From positions 28,035 through 92,034 of the forward strand of contig JASAMV010003875.1 of the NCBI GenBank assembly GCA_030248065.1: a stretch of DNA of 64,000 nt, written 5' to 3'. Position 1 is the stretch's first letter; every line of letters begins with the position of its first letter. Both the position numbers and the translations under genes were made by a program. Below the pieces are notes generated by a model. That model worked only from the letters and a program-made list of their open reading frames with translations, ran no database searches and was not told the origin of the DNA. The DNA is from Rhynchonema sp. JSB1_4 (Eukaryota; Nematoda; Chromadorea; Monhysterida; Xyalidae). This document shows positions 1 through 12,925 of the stretch, in pieces.

Positions 1-1935
1 CAAATGCATCGTGATAGACCTCGAATAGCTCGACGACATTTGCGCGATCGACGACAGCGAAATACATGGCGCGAGCCACGTCGATCATCGGGTTTCCCCA
101 GAAAACTATCTGGAAAGGAAAGTGAAAAACTTGCATTTTGGAACTTCTCTTGAGTTCTGGGCACAAAAGTAGTATATCCATTCTCCTATAGTGACGCAAA
201 AAAAATTTTATCGATGGTTCACCGTATTATTACAATGAGCAAGCTGTGTTTGCGAATCAAATAGTATCAACATAAAAACGGTGTATCCCCCACCTGCCAA
301 TCCAACAGCGCTACCAAATCTCCACAGGGTTCACCCTTATCATCCACTTGAAACATCACATTGTTTGTGTGCACATCACCGTGACACATCATGTCCTGCA
401 CGTCGAACTGATGATTCAATTTCCAAACTTTCATCCAATCCTCCGTGGCCAGTTTGAGTTCTTCAGATCGTTGGTGCACTTCTGGCGCTAAAACACAGAA
501 TGGATATGTCGTATAACACGACAAGGGCGTGCAGTTCTTTGATGTTGTATGTAAGAGGCTCAGTCATTGATGTGTGCACGGCGTTGATGTGTGTGAGTCG
601 TTAACTCACGCATTTGTAGTTGACCTTGTGCCCTTACTTTCGAAAGCAGATTGAAAGCGACTTGCAATTAATCAGCAACGTGTACAGCGTTGGTAAACTG
701 CTTTTGGCATATTGGACAGTACTCACGAAAGTAGTCCTTATTGTCTTGCAAATACGTTTTCCAGTCATTGAAGCCGCTTTCCATCCATGCATCGAAATCG
801 CCTCTCATTGATTCAAAGTCGACAAACTTCACGTTGCTCACGTCGTGTGACAATGACCAGGCATGTAGACGGCCTAACTGCACCAGCAACTGAAGTGTCA
901 ATTAAAATATTTGCTTGAACTTGCAGTAACTATCAAAAATACACATGTGCTTACATGCTTACCTTCCTTACTTGCCTACCTGATGAACTTGATGCGACTT
1001 CAGTTTCTCAGCTTGGAGAAAATTGACGACTTTGCCACGCCCGCTCAGGTCTTCCATCAGAATGTAGGCCGATTCACCATTTTCCAGCCCTCCGATGGCT
1101 ACGTAATTGTTGTGATAAATACTCAGATGTTGATGATGAGCATCAGAAAAAAATTGCGCATGACCAGACATTTGTGGGCACGTCTGGCTGCCCTCTATAT
1201 ACGAACATAATTGACTGACGATGAACTAATGTGAGGTCCATCTGCCTCATCATGTCGAACCGATCAAGAACACGTCGTCAATCTCACTGTTTCCGGAAAT
1301 TCAAACACCCTTCACCTGACAACTCTTTGCATCCATAGATGACGGGCAGTTTGACCGGCAAGTCAGGCACTTTGGCGAACATTTCGTACGTGGACACCTC
1401 CCCGTTATGCACCTGAACGGGGTAAAGGGAAGTCGGACTGGATTCTGCTATCAAATGCAAAGACACATTGTTTGATATAGTGATAAGGAACAAAGGGTCA
1501 ACAGATCACAGTAATTTGAGTGAAAGCTAACGCACCCGATAAATATCTTGCTTGAACTTCTCCATTTGCTCCATCATTTCTTCATTACAGATCATCTTCA
1601 GCTTGTCACCGGTCGGAATCTTGCAGACAACGCAGTTCGGCAACTGGTTATTCTGCTGGTCCCATGTTAGCTGGATTTTGGCCATCACCTGCAACAGCGG
1701 TACTATTCGTATTTCGTTGATCTTCTCGTGTTTGTCCGTTAAGACGCAATCATTAACCTACTTGGAATGAAAACCGGGGCAGATCACTAACCGACAGGAA
1801 TCCCTTTCCGTAACCAATATCTTCTGCCGACCATTTCGTGATTTTTCCATTTGTTTTCAGGTTTTTATTGATCACATCTTGCACCTCACCGATTGTCATT
1901 GATGTTTCACAAACCTTGGCACTTCGATCAGCCAT
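1..1935 (-). CDS. CHK kinase-like (DUF1679/EcKinase) protein, 3' end outside window
   Basis: Seven exons can be joined in frame: 1792-1935, 1536-1688, 1316-1412, 980-1194, 727-889, 294-487 and 109 to the window edge. The start is the ATG at 1933-1935. An N-terminal GYGKGFLS stretch resembles the glycine-rich loop of this family. LPVIYG and ILMEDLSG in the middle match the hinge region. Exon 6 holds the catalytic loop CHGDVHTNN and, further on, ALLDWQ, which corresponds to the metal-binding DFG position. Exon 7 gives FWGNPMIDVARA, normal for the family. These proteins resemble aminoglycoside and choline phosphotransferases; in insects some members phosphorylate ecdysteroids, and nematode substrates are mostly unknown. 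The C-terminus lies to the left of base 1. The family is clear; the substrate is not. Confidence 0.9.
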
Positions 1936-2336
1936 TATCTATGTATTTGTGACTCCTGAAGCTATTGATAACTGTGATTTTTGACAGGAGCTTCACGTTT
2001 ACTGGTGGTATGGGAGACGACTACACACTTGAGGTGTTGCACTTACTAGCTATAGAACACCGGTGCGATGATGTACGCAGAGCAGTCCTGTTGCAAAGGA
2101 CGACATTATTCTGCTGCTGGTACATATGTACAATATGTCACTAACGCACAGGGTCAGGTCATCTTATCGCTCCACATTTTGATATGCACCTGGTGCCAAG
2201 ACGCTGATATGTTCATACGTATATATGTTTTGAAACCGGTTTTTTCTTAACCGCGTCGTTTGGTTCAGTCTGGTTGCGGATCTGGGGGAAATTTTTGTCG
2301 CCTTCCCTCGTTATCTGCCAACAAACCACCCTTGCG

Positions 2337-2430
2337 GTGCGGTAACGGTGGCCGGGCGATTGAACAAAGCCGGTTTGGGCATGACCACTTTGACCAAGAA
2401 AAAAGTGAGCACAGCCAAAAGAGCAGAGCT
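2337..2430 (+). repeat. Dispersed repeat fragment, second copy at 6588-6680
   Basis: Both copies encode a GGR-x-IEQS-x-FG-x-DH-like reading and then run into a tract rich in AGCA and AAAG. They are roughly 70 percent alike by eye. This looks like a dispersed transposon remnant rather than a gene. Confidence 0.4.
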
Positions 2431-3449
2431 TTTATTTCGTTCCACTCGCTTAAACTTAGGCTGATTTTGGTGTCAGACTTGGGCTGCTTTACTGAGTCTG
2501 ATTCTTAGACCGATTGAGTAGTTAAGAGCGAGATCAATTGTGGTCTTTTTGGTCTCATCAGTTAAGATTTGGCTTTTCTAAGAGATATCTAGCCGATGTA
2601 AAACTTCACGCTGACTCCAAAAGTCGAATCAGTTTTGAAAAAAATCCTCCCGTGAAGGCAATGGAAGAGAGAATCCGATTTTTGCACGTTTTTGGAGGGG
2701 GTTGAGTAAAATGTTCATGACTTTTTTTTAGAAACGTCGCAGTGAACAAATTTAAACACTACTGTGTTTATATGATTACATTCTGTATCTACTTATTTCA
2801 AAAACAACTAAAAGATGCCGTATTCACGAAACGATTTTTAGAAAAAAAACAAGAAAAATTGACACTGTCACTATTTTGGGTCCCCTGGTCGTGTCATGCG
2901 AGTCCTCGCAGATCCCTTTTTTTGCACGTAGCCTCAGCGCTTTATAACATCGTTTACGATAAAAAAAGTCAAAATCGATGAAACCTGCATGTTCCCATTT
3001 TTGCGATTTTTTGAACTCAACGCTAAGGAGGTCGAAAAACAGTTTTTGGCCATTTTGGTCTTTTGTATGGGCCAAACTAAAAACTAAAAACTTAAAAACT
3101 TTCAAAAAACGTCAGTACACATTCCCGTCAACCTGCAGTTTGAAAGAGTTTTTCCAAAAAACTTTTTTTCACCATTTTCAAGCCATTTCTTTAATGGAGT
3201 CTTTTGCAACGTGCCGTGTGGATTTTGATAAGAACTGCCACAATAATGAGAATGAGAATTATGTAATTTCATACGTGATGAAGTCGGCTTCATTCATTAT
3301 AATAAAGCTTACAGCACAGCCACTTGGAAGCGGATTTCAAACAACGCGGACAATCTCCCAATAAAGCTCAGTCAGCCTGCTCGGCCAAAATAGTACACGA
3401 CAACAGGTCACCGCTCAGCGTGATTTTCTGGTGATTATCATGAATTCGA

Positions 3450-4203
3450 CAGACCAATCTATAAAACGATTATAGAGAACTAATAGGTATCACGTGTGCT
3501 TTCACACATACATAGATACACTGGCTCAGGATCATGAACTGAGGCTTTTAATTTGATGGAGTCCCTGTTCAGAGTATCATTTAGAGGTGCTCTACTTGGA
3601 GAACTCAAGCAATACCTCCGGGTGTCACCATACAAGTTGGGTCCCAGGCAAAAAATTTTCAATTTTTGAAAAATATGTTGTATTGATTTCATTTATCCTG
3701 AAACGTCGCTTGCAACAGTTTTCTAAAAAAAAATTTTCGTCAAAAAAATCAAAAAAAAATTTTTAAAAGGTCGCTAATTAAAAAATTTTTTTCGACCCTG
3801 TGTGGCGGGCTTATTCGGAAAAACTTTAATTACTCGAACAAGTGTTGCCAGTGGTGGCTCATTCTAGGACGCATTTTTACTCCTTTGATTAGGACATAAC
3901 CAGCTGCAGTACATAAACGGAAATTGTTTCCTATTGTCATTGGATCAGCATCATCAATGTTTTCAACGTGAAATAGTATTCTGCGACAGCCCACGCAGAT
4001 AACCGAATAATCGAGTCGCCTTCGAATGTGTGTTCATGATCCCCACGCAGGAGTCAGCGTGACAAAAACTTTTTAGTTTTAGAAAATGTTTGGGTAACGT
4101 CTTTATTTCACCTGAAAAATTTCTAATTAAAAAAATTTATCAAAAACAAATATTTTTGTGTTTTTAAAGAAAATAGCGCTCTAATAAAATTTTCAGCCCT
4201 GCT
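3450..4203. mobile_element. Diverged copy of the 28671-31265 element, without the mariner insert
   Basis: From about 3460 to 3620 and from 3800 to 4070 the sequence follows 29450-29640 and 29770-30120. Both copies end in a GCTCTAATAAAATTTT tract and then CAGCCCTG or CAACCCTG. This copy lacks the transposase segment. It carries a small A/T-rich insertion at about 3630-3797 ending in CGACCCTG. I could not locate its left terminal repeat or a target duplication. Confidence 0.6.
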
Positions 4204-4703
4204 CTCCGAGAACAGCCTGTAAAATTATTTTACCAAAATTGTCGGTAAACCATGAAAACATAGACTGTTTGCAGTTTATGTAAAAAAATACGGTCAGTCT
4301 GTGACGTCTACAAACCGCCTGTAAAATTTTGCAAAAAAAGCTCGCAGGAGATGAATTTTTTTGCTGCTCACAACAGGATATGACTGCTGCTGTGGATATG
4401 ACATGTTTATAAGGTGTGTAACAACACGGTATGCTTTATTTTATGAAATTTTTCGGCCCGTATCCGAGGTAACGCGCCATATGGTTTCCGTTCGTTCCCG
4501 GTTTCCACCCCCACCGACGGATGGACAGCCAACCCTACATGTGAGTGCAGTGCTCGTCGCCTATAATTCTTCTGCTGAACACTGGTGAATGCTGGGCTGT
4601 ATCGTATGCTGCATCATCCTTGGTCAGACGAAAAGTGGGGCTGATTCAGCAAGGAAACACCACCGATAGTTCTTAGTTTCAGACACGAGCAATTGCAGGG
4701 AAT

Positions 4704-7700
4704 ATGAATAGCAACCTGACTGAAACATCAGCGATCACCTCGAAATCACCAATATTGCTAGCGCTGGTACAGTACGGCGTGCTCACAACCGCTTGTGTTG
4801 GGTGTGTGACCAATGGCTTCATTCTGTGGCTTTGTGCTAAATTTGAGGTTGGTTCGCATTGCAAATATAGTGCTTAAAGTTCTTTTTTTTAAATTAAAAC
4901 CCAAAAACTTATAGGTCGACTTGGTGGTCGGATGTGATCGGATAGGATCGGTCTACCACGTCACTTCACATCAAAGTGATCGGATTGGACGTGCTTTGAT
5001 GGTACATTAAGTGATGTGATGTGACTAGGGAGACTGATCATTTTGTTCTGACCTGATCTTGCACTGTGAACTCGAGCAGCGTGCCTTGTATTGCAGCAGC
5101 ATCGCGTTGTTCTTACATACTTGCTATGCACAATGTGCAACCACGGCTTGCACGGCATACAAGACACTTCCATAGACACAGATGAACAGCTGGGTGATAT
5201 TGCAGAGATTGCAGGTGTATTATATAAAAACAATCTTCGGCCGCGCGCGCGTGAGTTGGGAAAGACAGGTCCGATCACATCATATCAGTTATGCGACTAC
5301 AGTCCGATAACATCCGATCACCAACCTTGATATCGACCATAATTTCTTTGAAACATTTATCAGCAACTTCGATCACGAACCGAGCTGACGTCGATATGGC
5401 TGTTGGCCGTCACCGATTTTGTGCGCTCTGTGATGGTCATCATCATTAAGGGCTGTGACGGGCTCGGAAAGTACACTTGTGTGGTTGGGGTGCGGCTCTG
5501 AGAGGGCTTAAACAAAATAGGGCTTAAACGGATGATCTAGATCTACCTACAGCTTTGGGCACCTCGGTGTGCAGGCGTTACAGCATGGCCCTAAAAAAGC
5601 TTCAGATTGCATTGTGCGCGCAAGCTTAGCACGTTTCTAAACGGACGGTCAACTTTGGCGGTATGGTGTGCATGTGTGGATGGTTTCTGGAAATATTATT
5701 ACATTTTTAAGTACAAGCACAATATCGTTTTTGCAGTGCTGTGCCCAATGCCATGATGTTTCAACAAGATGTTGTTGTGAAAATAAGCAATCACTGATTG
5801 AATAGCTCAAAAGAATATGACCACAGCTGCTGATCGCCACGGTAAATCAAGCCAGCATCACATAAACGTTTGAACTTCACAGATAAGCTTTCAAATGATC
5901 TGCGCTATCACGATAAAGTAGCGATATTAATAACAAACAATCCATACTTGAACACAATGTGGGCAACGTTGATTTTTCGCTTAGAAATAAGAGAAATAAG
6001 AAATAATACACGCTAAGCTATTATTTTCCGTCCATGCTGCGTATATTAAAATTCATGAAGTAGCAAGATCATGTGACCAAGACCACTAGTGCTGCAACTC
6101 GTTCTGGTCTGTTCCAATTATTTTATTTGCGAAAGTGGGTGAAAAAGAGTTCACATAAACCCATTATCAACAAGGCTTTCAGGCCAAAAAATTAGGGAAT
6201 TCGCTCCGGGTTGTTGTGTGTTGACTGCCATTCTCAAAAGAAACCCAAGGTTGAGTGATTGCCCCATCGCACAATATAGGGCCGCGCCTGCGAATGCACT
6301 ACTGCATCCCCTCGTTGGCCCGTCACAGCCCCTCAAAGTTCTCGACGTATCTGCACGCACATCGATACGTCGCGTTGACGCGATTTGCATGTATCAGGTT
6401 GCAGTTTGACAGCTTTGCATTCACATATCCCAGTTGGTCCGACAACAACAGCTCCAACCAGGGTTCGAACGAGATCTTGATCCCGCTTGAACCCTGACCT
6501 AACCTTTGTCAATGTCAAAAACACTTGGTCTCGGACTTGGAATTTGGCCAAATATACATTTAGTGGCGTGTTTCAAGCAGAAAGTATTCGAGGCGGACGG
6601 CCAATTGAGCAAAGCACTTTCGGGCAAGACCACCTTGAGCAAGTAAAAGAGCAGAGGCCAAAACAGCAGAACCTAAAAACGTGCCACACACAGCATCCAA
6701 CAGCCAGCGGTGGTCGCAACGCGTCTGGGCATTCGCCTTGTCGCCTACATGGCTGTGGAGCGTCTGATATCAATCAAGTGGCCCGTAAAGTTCCTTTCAA
6801 TGAAACATCGCCAACGCACACTGTGTGTCACCGCTGGCATACTGATGTGGAACACGGCCGAGGTGGCAATGAACATGGCACAGTTGCAACGGCCGCACGA
6901 GCCAGGCTGTACCCTGTTGTATCAGGTGACAGCATCACGCAGCAGCGTCGTGTGTGCTGCCCGTTTCGACACCCCTGTTTCCACAGATGAGCGGTGCACC
7001 TGTCCGGCCTGACTTATACACACCGGCCATGAAAGACTCGATCGGTCGTCGATCGGTACCGTTTTTGCATGTTATGGTTGGCCACAGCATTATAGTTCCA
7101 GATGGTGGTTTGTTATTATTGTTTGTTGCTCCGAGGAACTGTGCTGTGCTAGCAACAAACCGTAGACCGTCGTTAAAGAAATTTATTTATTTTATTTATT
7201 TGAGTTTTTGCACCTCCAGTGCCAGGTGAATGCAAACGCCCGCAGGCAATGTGGCAAATCCTGTTAGAAAAACATGAAAATCTAACGTGAATTGAAATCA
7301 CAGGTTCACGATGTACATGTATAAATAAGCAAAGTACAGTCGTATTGTCCAGTAAATACTGAATTGTTACAGAAATTGCATACATAACATTTCGGAACAT
7401 GTTCGTGCAGATCAACCAGAATTTTCCATGACTCATTTGAATGGTGTGTTGGTGGTCAAGGCCTGGAACTTTAAGAGTGTGAAGTGAAAGTAAAAGTAAA
7501 AAGTGTGAAAACACCCCGTTTGTTCAGGGCTGGGCGCTGGCCTACGCTGGCACAATCACTTGGATGACGATTCTTGTAATCGCAGTGTTCTACGTGCTTT
7601 TGTTGGTCGTTCACGAAAACGCGCAGCAAACGGACGCATCAAACTCCACGTTGGAAAGCAGCAATAATGTTGCGGTGATTTGAGCATTCTGTTTCAGATA

Positions 7701-8504
7701 ACTTTATCAAAAATAAAACAAACTTTAAATTGATGTACTCAGTTGTCGCCATCCGAGAAGAATAAACGACGATCGCGCGAAATGAGCAAACTCGTGCTGA
7801 CCATCGTCGCCATGTGTGTACTCCTTTGCGGTTGGTTGACTGAAAAAGCGACTGTCACATTTAAATATTTCAATAATCGATTGATTGTCTTTGGTGGTAA
7901 TTTTTGGCACTACCGGTACTGTCCAGCGGGCAACGAATTGGGTACAACAACAGATTGACTGCTTTTACCTAGAATTCGTACATGTATTGAATCTGTTTCT
8001 CTTCGCTCGGAATGGTTTCGTCTGCGGCTGAGATCTTGGTTGCCCACCGGTGGGTTTTGAGCCCAGCAGGTAGGCAGAGCAGCAGCAGAGCAGGTCAAAC
8101 ACAGCTCAACCATCACCCCCACACAACTTGTGTTGTGCACAGCCATGAGTACGGTTACAGCGTGTTCATACTGTATTTATCTGCCAGGTGTGCCGTGGAT
8201 TTTACTGCCGATTCTGTCGCCGCAGTACGACAAGCTTGCGAAACAATTGGTAGCGCTTGGCATCACCCTCAACGCGTCACTCAACATTTTCATCTACATT
8301 TGGAGAGTGCCAGAGTTCAAAAAGTGTGCCAGAAAGGTGCTTGTGGCGCATGATATATTTTTTATATTTCGATATTTTTGTAAAAATGGCCAAGTTTCAT
8401 CTTTTACCCACTCTCGGGGACATACCGATGGTTTCCGATTGAAGCCCAGGGGCTCTGAAGGGAAAATTCTGACAGATGGTGATACTAAGTGTCAGTTAAT
8501 ATAG
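4704..8504 (+). CDS. Rhodopsin-like seven-transmembrane receptor
   Basis: Six exons join in frame: 4704-4847, 5364-5483, 6704-6925, 7528-7674, 7743-7830 and 8188-8504 (the last may be cut at 8336 by a further intron). This gives about 345 residues. The N-terminus has an NLT glycosylation site. Transmembrane segment 1 carries TNGF. Segment 2 carries LAVTDF, the LAxAD position. Segment 3 ends in VERL in place of DRY. Candidate disulfide cysteines are YTC in loop 1 and PGC in loop 2. Segment 5 begins GTITWMTIL, segment 6 is preceded by a basic KNKRRSR stretch, and segment 7 carries LNASLNIFIY in place of NPxxY. The ligand is unknown; a peptide or chemosensory receptor is possible. Intron 1 contains an inverted-repeat element. 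Confidence 0.82.
4915..5339. mobile_element. MITE-like inverted-repeat element in receptor intron 1
   Basis: The left end GGTCGACTTGGTGGTCGG is mirrored imperfectly at the right end, where CCGATCACCAACCTTGATATCGACC appears in parts. TA dinucleotides flank both ends. Inner GATCGGAT-type repeats also occur near 13440-13590, which may be a relative. Confidence 0.5.
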
Positions 8505-8939
8505 CACACGACAGCGACGAAAATGTTGTAAAAATTGAGCCTCTTTTCAGCAGTAGGCTTTATCGAACTATTGAAAAATATTTTGTCCAGGTCTCACGGT
8601 GGCATATAACTGCGGCGCATCGCCCTATCATTTCTGTCCCCCATTCATCAGTAATTGAGTGGCAATTTGAGAAAGTGTATGGCAGAACGGGACCAATGTT
8701 CGAAATATTCCCCACAGAGGGGATTTCATTAAAAAGAGGGTCTTTGTGTAAATAGGGCACACAAATTATTCAGGCATTGGGAACGAACCCAACGATGAAC
8801 AATACAGGGCACGCGATTTGGCGACGGCAGCGGGGATGCAGAAGAGAACCAAGTCTCTAAATACTGTATGCATGCAGTATGCAGAACATCAGACTATTGC
8901 AATTTATTGTCTGATTAGCGAAAGAAAACTAAAATATTT

Positions 8940-9120
8940 TAAATTTATTATTACTAAAATCTCCTAAAACAACCCCCCAAACCCAAAAAAACACCCAAAA
9001 AAACAAAAAAAATAAATCCCCAAACCCACCCTCAAAAACACACAAAAAACCCACCACCAAAACAAACACACCAAACACAACAACAAAACACAGCCAAAAA
9101 CCCCACCAGAAAAAAACAAA
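8940..9120. repeat. A/C-rich low-complexity tract
   Basis: Runs of A broken by C and short CCCC blocks, with almost no G or T. A very similar tract lies at 34750-35160. Either a simple repeat family or a region of poor assembly. Confidence 0.7.
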
Positions 9121-9133
9121 ATATATAAGTATA

Positions 9134-9455
9134 GTCCGTCCATCAGCTCATGTCACTTTGTGATGCTGCTGGCCGACTTGTTCCCTTCCTCCACGTTCTA
9201 ATGAAAGAGAAATTGAGTTTCCTAAAAAAATTAATTTTGCTCCTAAATTGTGATTTTTATGAACTCCACATGTTTTATCCATTTTAATTTAATTTAATTT
9301 TAAATTTGATCGAATTCAATGCTTTTCGACACATTCTATCATTTTTAGTCTTCTTTGTAAAATCGGTCCGACTCAATTTCTCTTTGTTCAGAATGCGGAG
9401 GAAGGGAACAAACCAGCCAGCAGCAACATAAAGTGTTATGAGCTGATGAACGGAC
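9134..9455. mobile_element. MITE with ~84-bp terminal inverted repeats and TA target duplication
   Basis: The left arm GTCCGTCCATCAGCTCATG is matched by the reverse complement of CATGAGCTGATGAACGGAC-like sequence at the right end, and the mirror continues through CCCTTCCTCC and GAGAAATTGAG. TA flanks both ends, which fits a Tc1/mariner-mobilised element. The first bases (TAGTCC then CAGCTCAT) resemble the elements at 54038 and 54716. Confidence 0.8.
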
Positions 9456-10081
9456 TATCGTGAAGGTACATGCCGTACATTTTCTGTTCATACATACAGT
9501 ATATCCACGATTTGATTTCTTGTCGAATTTTTTCCACAACTTCCACTTTCGTCAACAGCAGCACAGTGTATACCTATCTACCTAAATTCCGTGCAGGGTC
9601 AGTGACTTGCGTCATCTGCTTATATTGTTGCGAACTTTTCTACACTTGTTACTGTCGCTTTCTTACCGCTTTTCTGACCCAGCAACTGTGGGGTTCCGAA
9701 AATTGTGGTGAATAAGCATTTTTGTTAGTGTGTGTGTGTGACCATTGAAAGTAAAAATCACTTGTATCCACATTGAAGGGCACACGGGAAATACAAAATA
9801 CAAAAATATCTATTTTGTGAGAGCACACCAAGCAACAACTTCGAAAAAACGTGCGCAAACACAGCACATGTGGCAGCAGTACTACAGCCGCACCTTGTCT
9901 GCTTGTTTGTTGCTTGCCTTGTCTGATAAACATCTACAAACATTTATTGATTTTTGGCAGCAGTTTCAGGCGCGCAGTCAAAAAGCATGTGTGTGGGTAC
10001 TAATACTACGTTGTACGTTTTTAAAGTACCTGGCCTTTAAACAAAACGAATTGGGATCAAACAAGAATTATTAGCAATAAA

Positions 10082-12925
10082 ATGGCACCAATAAAACGCG
10101 AACCTTTCGGTGGTGAGAAAAGTGGAGTGACCAAATTGACACTCACAAACGCACAAGGGGCTGAAGTCACGATACTGGATTATGGTGCATATTTGACATC
10201 GTGGAAGATCAAGGATAGAAACGGACAGATAGTGGATATTTTGCTGGGATACGAAACGTTGGAAGGTGGGTCTAATTTTACAAGTTTTTCTCGCTCGCTA
10301 AGTGCTAAGTGCGGTTCGCTTACATGAAGACGTCAGTAATGACGAGGGACAGCTGTAAGTTTCTGCCTTTTTAGACCTGTTTTCTTAGACGGGCGGTGCA
10401 CCAGTGCATCCTCAGTGCGAATGCACCATATACTCGTGACATCAAAGACAAACTTGGAATCCCATTTTCTTAGATTACAAAGCTGACGGTCTGTACGTGG
10501 GTGCGCCTGTAGGTCGTGTGGCCAATCAGATTCCGGGCGGGAAGTTCAAAATGGACGGCAAAGAGTACCAGCTGAATATCAATTGGGTTTCCAATGGAAA
10601 CCACATTCACGGCGGGATCGATAACTTTTCAAAGGTGCACGCAGTAATGTATTATATTTTTCAATAGTTGGAAAAGTTGCTAAAATTAAGGAAACCATTG
10701 AATATTTATATATGTTGGTAGCTAAAATATGACAATATACATAATAAATTATTCAGAAAATGTGGCGAATCGTCGACGTAAATGAGAAGAAAAACAGCGT
10801 GACTCTGGCGCTGACAGAAATGGATGGCGAAAACGGATATCCAGGTAAAAACGAGTGGTTTTGAAAAAACCGACGCCCGAAACACAAAGCATACATATAT
10901 TGGAAAGTGTTTCGGTTTTGCTACTAATAGGTAATTCGCATTAGAGATTGCACTTCCAGATCGAAGGGCATTTTGTTCACAACATTTTTATTTTGTCGCT
11001 GTCCTTCTGGTCTCTTTGCACCAGCCTCGTATCACAAAAGATGCCGTTGGTCTTCGGCTTTGGTCCGTTTTTGGAGCATCATTCCATTTTCGTTCTGCAT
11101 TTTTTACGACTATTTTTCACTCCACAATTTTAGAGTTTGATGGTTCACCTGAACTATGTTGTTGACTGACGTAACCTCGTGGGTTACGTATAGGGTGTAC
11201 AAACTATATTTTACAACCTGTAAAAAGCTATATACGGTAACTCAAACTTTTATGTACATGCACACTCTGACAATTCTTTTAGGAGAAACTTTTCAATGGC
11301 GTTGCCTGATCCGTAAAGCGCATTATGCGTGCACTGGCTACAGAAGTCACGTGACCGCCATAGCCACTGCACGCATCATGCGCTTTACGGAGTAGGCAAC
11401 GCGTTTGAAAAGTTTCTCCCAAAATAATTGCCAGAGTATACCTAGGTACCCTGGACACGACTTTGTGCTACGAGCTGCATGACAACGGTGAGCTGATGAT
11501 TTCGTACGTGGCCAACACGGATAAGAAAACCATTGTCAACCTATCGAATCACGCGTACTTCAATCTGACGGGCGAGGTAAGCTACAGATGTGTTGCATAA
11601 CTAACGCGAGCACGAAGCCAGCTCGTGTGTTTTTGTGTGGTCATTACAATGCATTGTCGCACTGCCGATCAGATAAATCGGTCCCTATAGGGTGGTGCAC
11701 CAGGTCATCGTCGGTGATAAGGGGGCGTTTTGTCATGTCGAGAATCGAGAATGAAACAAAACATTTTCTGTGCAAAATCTGACCAAACATATAGCGGCCT
11801 GAATTATAGTGGCACAGAAAATGTTTTTGTCATATGCTGATAGAGAATGTTTTGTTTCATTCACGATTCCCGATATGACTGAACGCGCCCTAACTTGACA
11901 CTGATGGCGCATCAATCATCTGAGAAATTTGATCGAAATCTGCTGCTAAAACGCCAGTTGCATCGCACGCTTCAATAGAAATTCGAAGCAAACCCAAAAT
12001 TCGTCCGCAAATTTTTATCTCCAGGGCACCCAAACGCTTCACGATCACACATTTCAAGTGGATGCCCAAAAATACATCAGCTATGACGGCGATTATGTGC
12101 TCACGGGCCAAAGGCATCATGTTGAAGGTGCTATATTAGTATAAAGTATTTATTAGATATACATGTAGTTCCTCGCTTTCTGTATTTTTTGCCAAACAAG
12201 CACAGGTTCGAAATTCGATCTGCGTCAACCAATCACGGCCGGGCAGAATGGACCGGACAAGATCGTATATTCGGCGTTCTACTGTTTGTCGGACAAAGAT
12301 GACCATCACATGAAACATGTGGCGAGGTGGGAATTTTATGAATGTTGTTGAAGCATAGAATTCCACGATTTGCACTTGATTTCCAATCATTTATGGATCT
12401 GCCCGAATTTATTCGTGATCTTCTGTGTTTGAACGCCCTATAACAGATGGGTGAAACTTTATAAAGACACGGCACTCGCAAAAGCAAGTGCACAGTTTGT
12501 CATGAAAGGCTTTTGCTCAAAGTTTCAATCACAAGGTCGGTCATCTCGGCTGACAAATTAAGACTACAGCCTTTTGAACAACAATTCAGTGACTTGTTGC
12601 AGAGTGCACAGTTCGACCACAGGTCTCTGTCTGCAAGTGTCCACCGACCAGCCAGCCGTGCAATTTCACACGTGCAGCAACTTCAGTGTTGCAAAGGGCA
12701 AGGGTGGCAAGCCATACCCGCCGTTTTCGGCCTTTTGCTTCGAAACGCAGGGCTACACCAGCTCGTTGTTCCATGTCGGTTTTTGTGTTGATTTTCAACT
12801 TTTCAAGAAAAAATCGTGTTGTGTGTGTCATTGTGTTTTTTCAGCCCGACTACCCGCCAATTACGCTCGCGCCGGACGAAACATACAAAGCTACAATGAT
12901 ATACAAAGTGACATTGGACAAATGA
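10082..12925 (+). CDS. GALM: Aldose 1-epimerase (galactose mutarotase), complete
   Basis: Eight exons join without a frame break: 10082-10265, 10474-10634, 10757-10844, 11446-11576, 12025-12127, 12206-12326, 12603-12774 and 12845-12925. They give 346 residues, close to the ~340 of animal GALM. The enzyme interconverts alpha and beta anomers of galactose or glucose in the cytosol, ahead of galactokinase. GRVANQIPGGKF and NHIHGG hold the first active-site His. SNHAYFNLTG holds the second. FDLRQP supplies the conserved Asp, and FCFETQGYTSS the general-base Glu. PDYPPITLAPDETY is the usual C-terminal motif. Introns 3 and 4 each carry an inverted-repeat element, and the one in intron 3 ends only 8 bases before exon 4. 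Confidence 0.96.
11264..11437. mobile_element. Foldback element in mutarotase intron 3
   Basis: Arms of about 75 bases beginning ACTCTGACAATT and ending AATTGCCAGAGT mirror each other through GGAGAAACTTTTCAA, GCGTTGCCT and CCGTAAAGCGCAT. The right end lies directly upstream of the exon 4 acceptor at 11445. Confidence 0.8.
11719..11892. mobile_element. AGGGCG-type MITE in mutarotase intron 4
   Basis: The left end AAGGGGGCGTTTTGTCAT mirrors the right end ATGACTGAACGCGCCCTAA. The centre contains GAAACAAAACATTTTCTGTG and CTGACCAA, both shared with the elements at 34259-34585 and 46751-46920, so this is one family. Confidence 0.75.

Larger units (their letters stand above)
1936..4703. other. Gene-free stretch with transposon debris
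   Basis: No convincing exon is seen here. It holds AT-rich sequence, a diverged copy (about 3450-4203) of an element present at 28671-31265, and a fragment at 2337-2430 that is similar to 6588-6680 inside the receptor gene. The nearest downstream feature is the receptor start at 4704. Confidence 0.5.
8505..10081. other. Intergenic stretch between the receptor and the mutarotase gene
   Basis: No exon is supported. The stretch holds an A/C-only low-complexity tract at 8940-9120 and an inverted-repeat element at 9134-9455. The segment 9500-10081 shows nothing recognisable. Confidence 0.5.
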
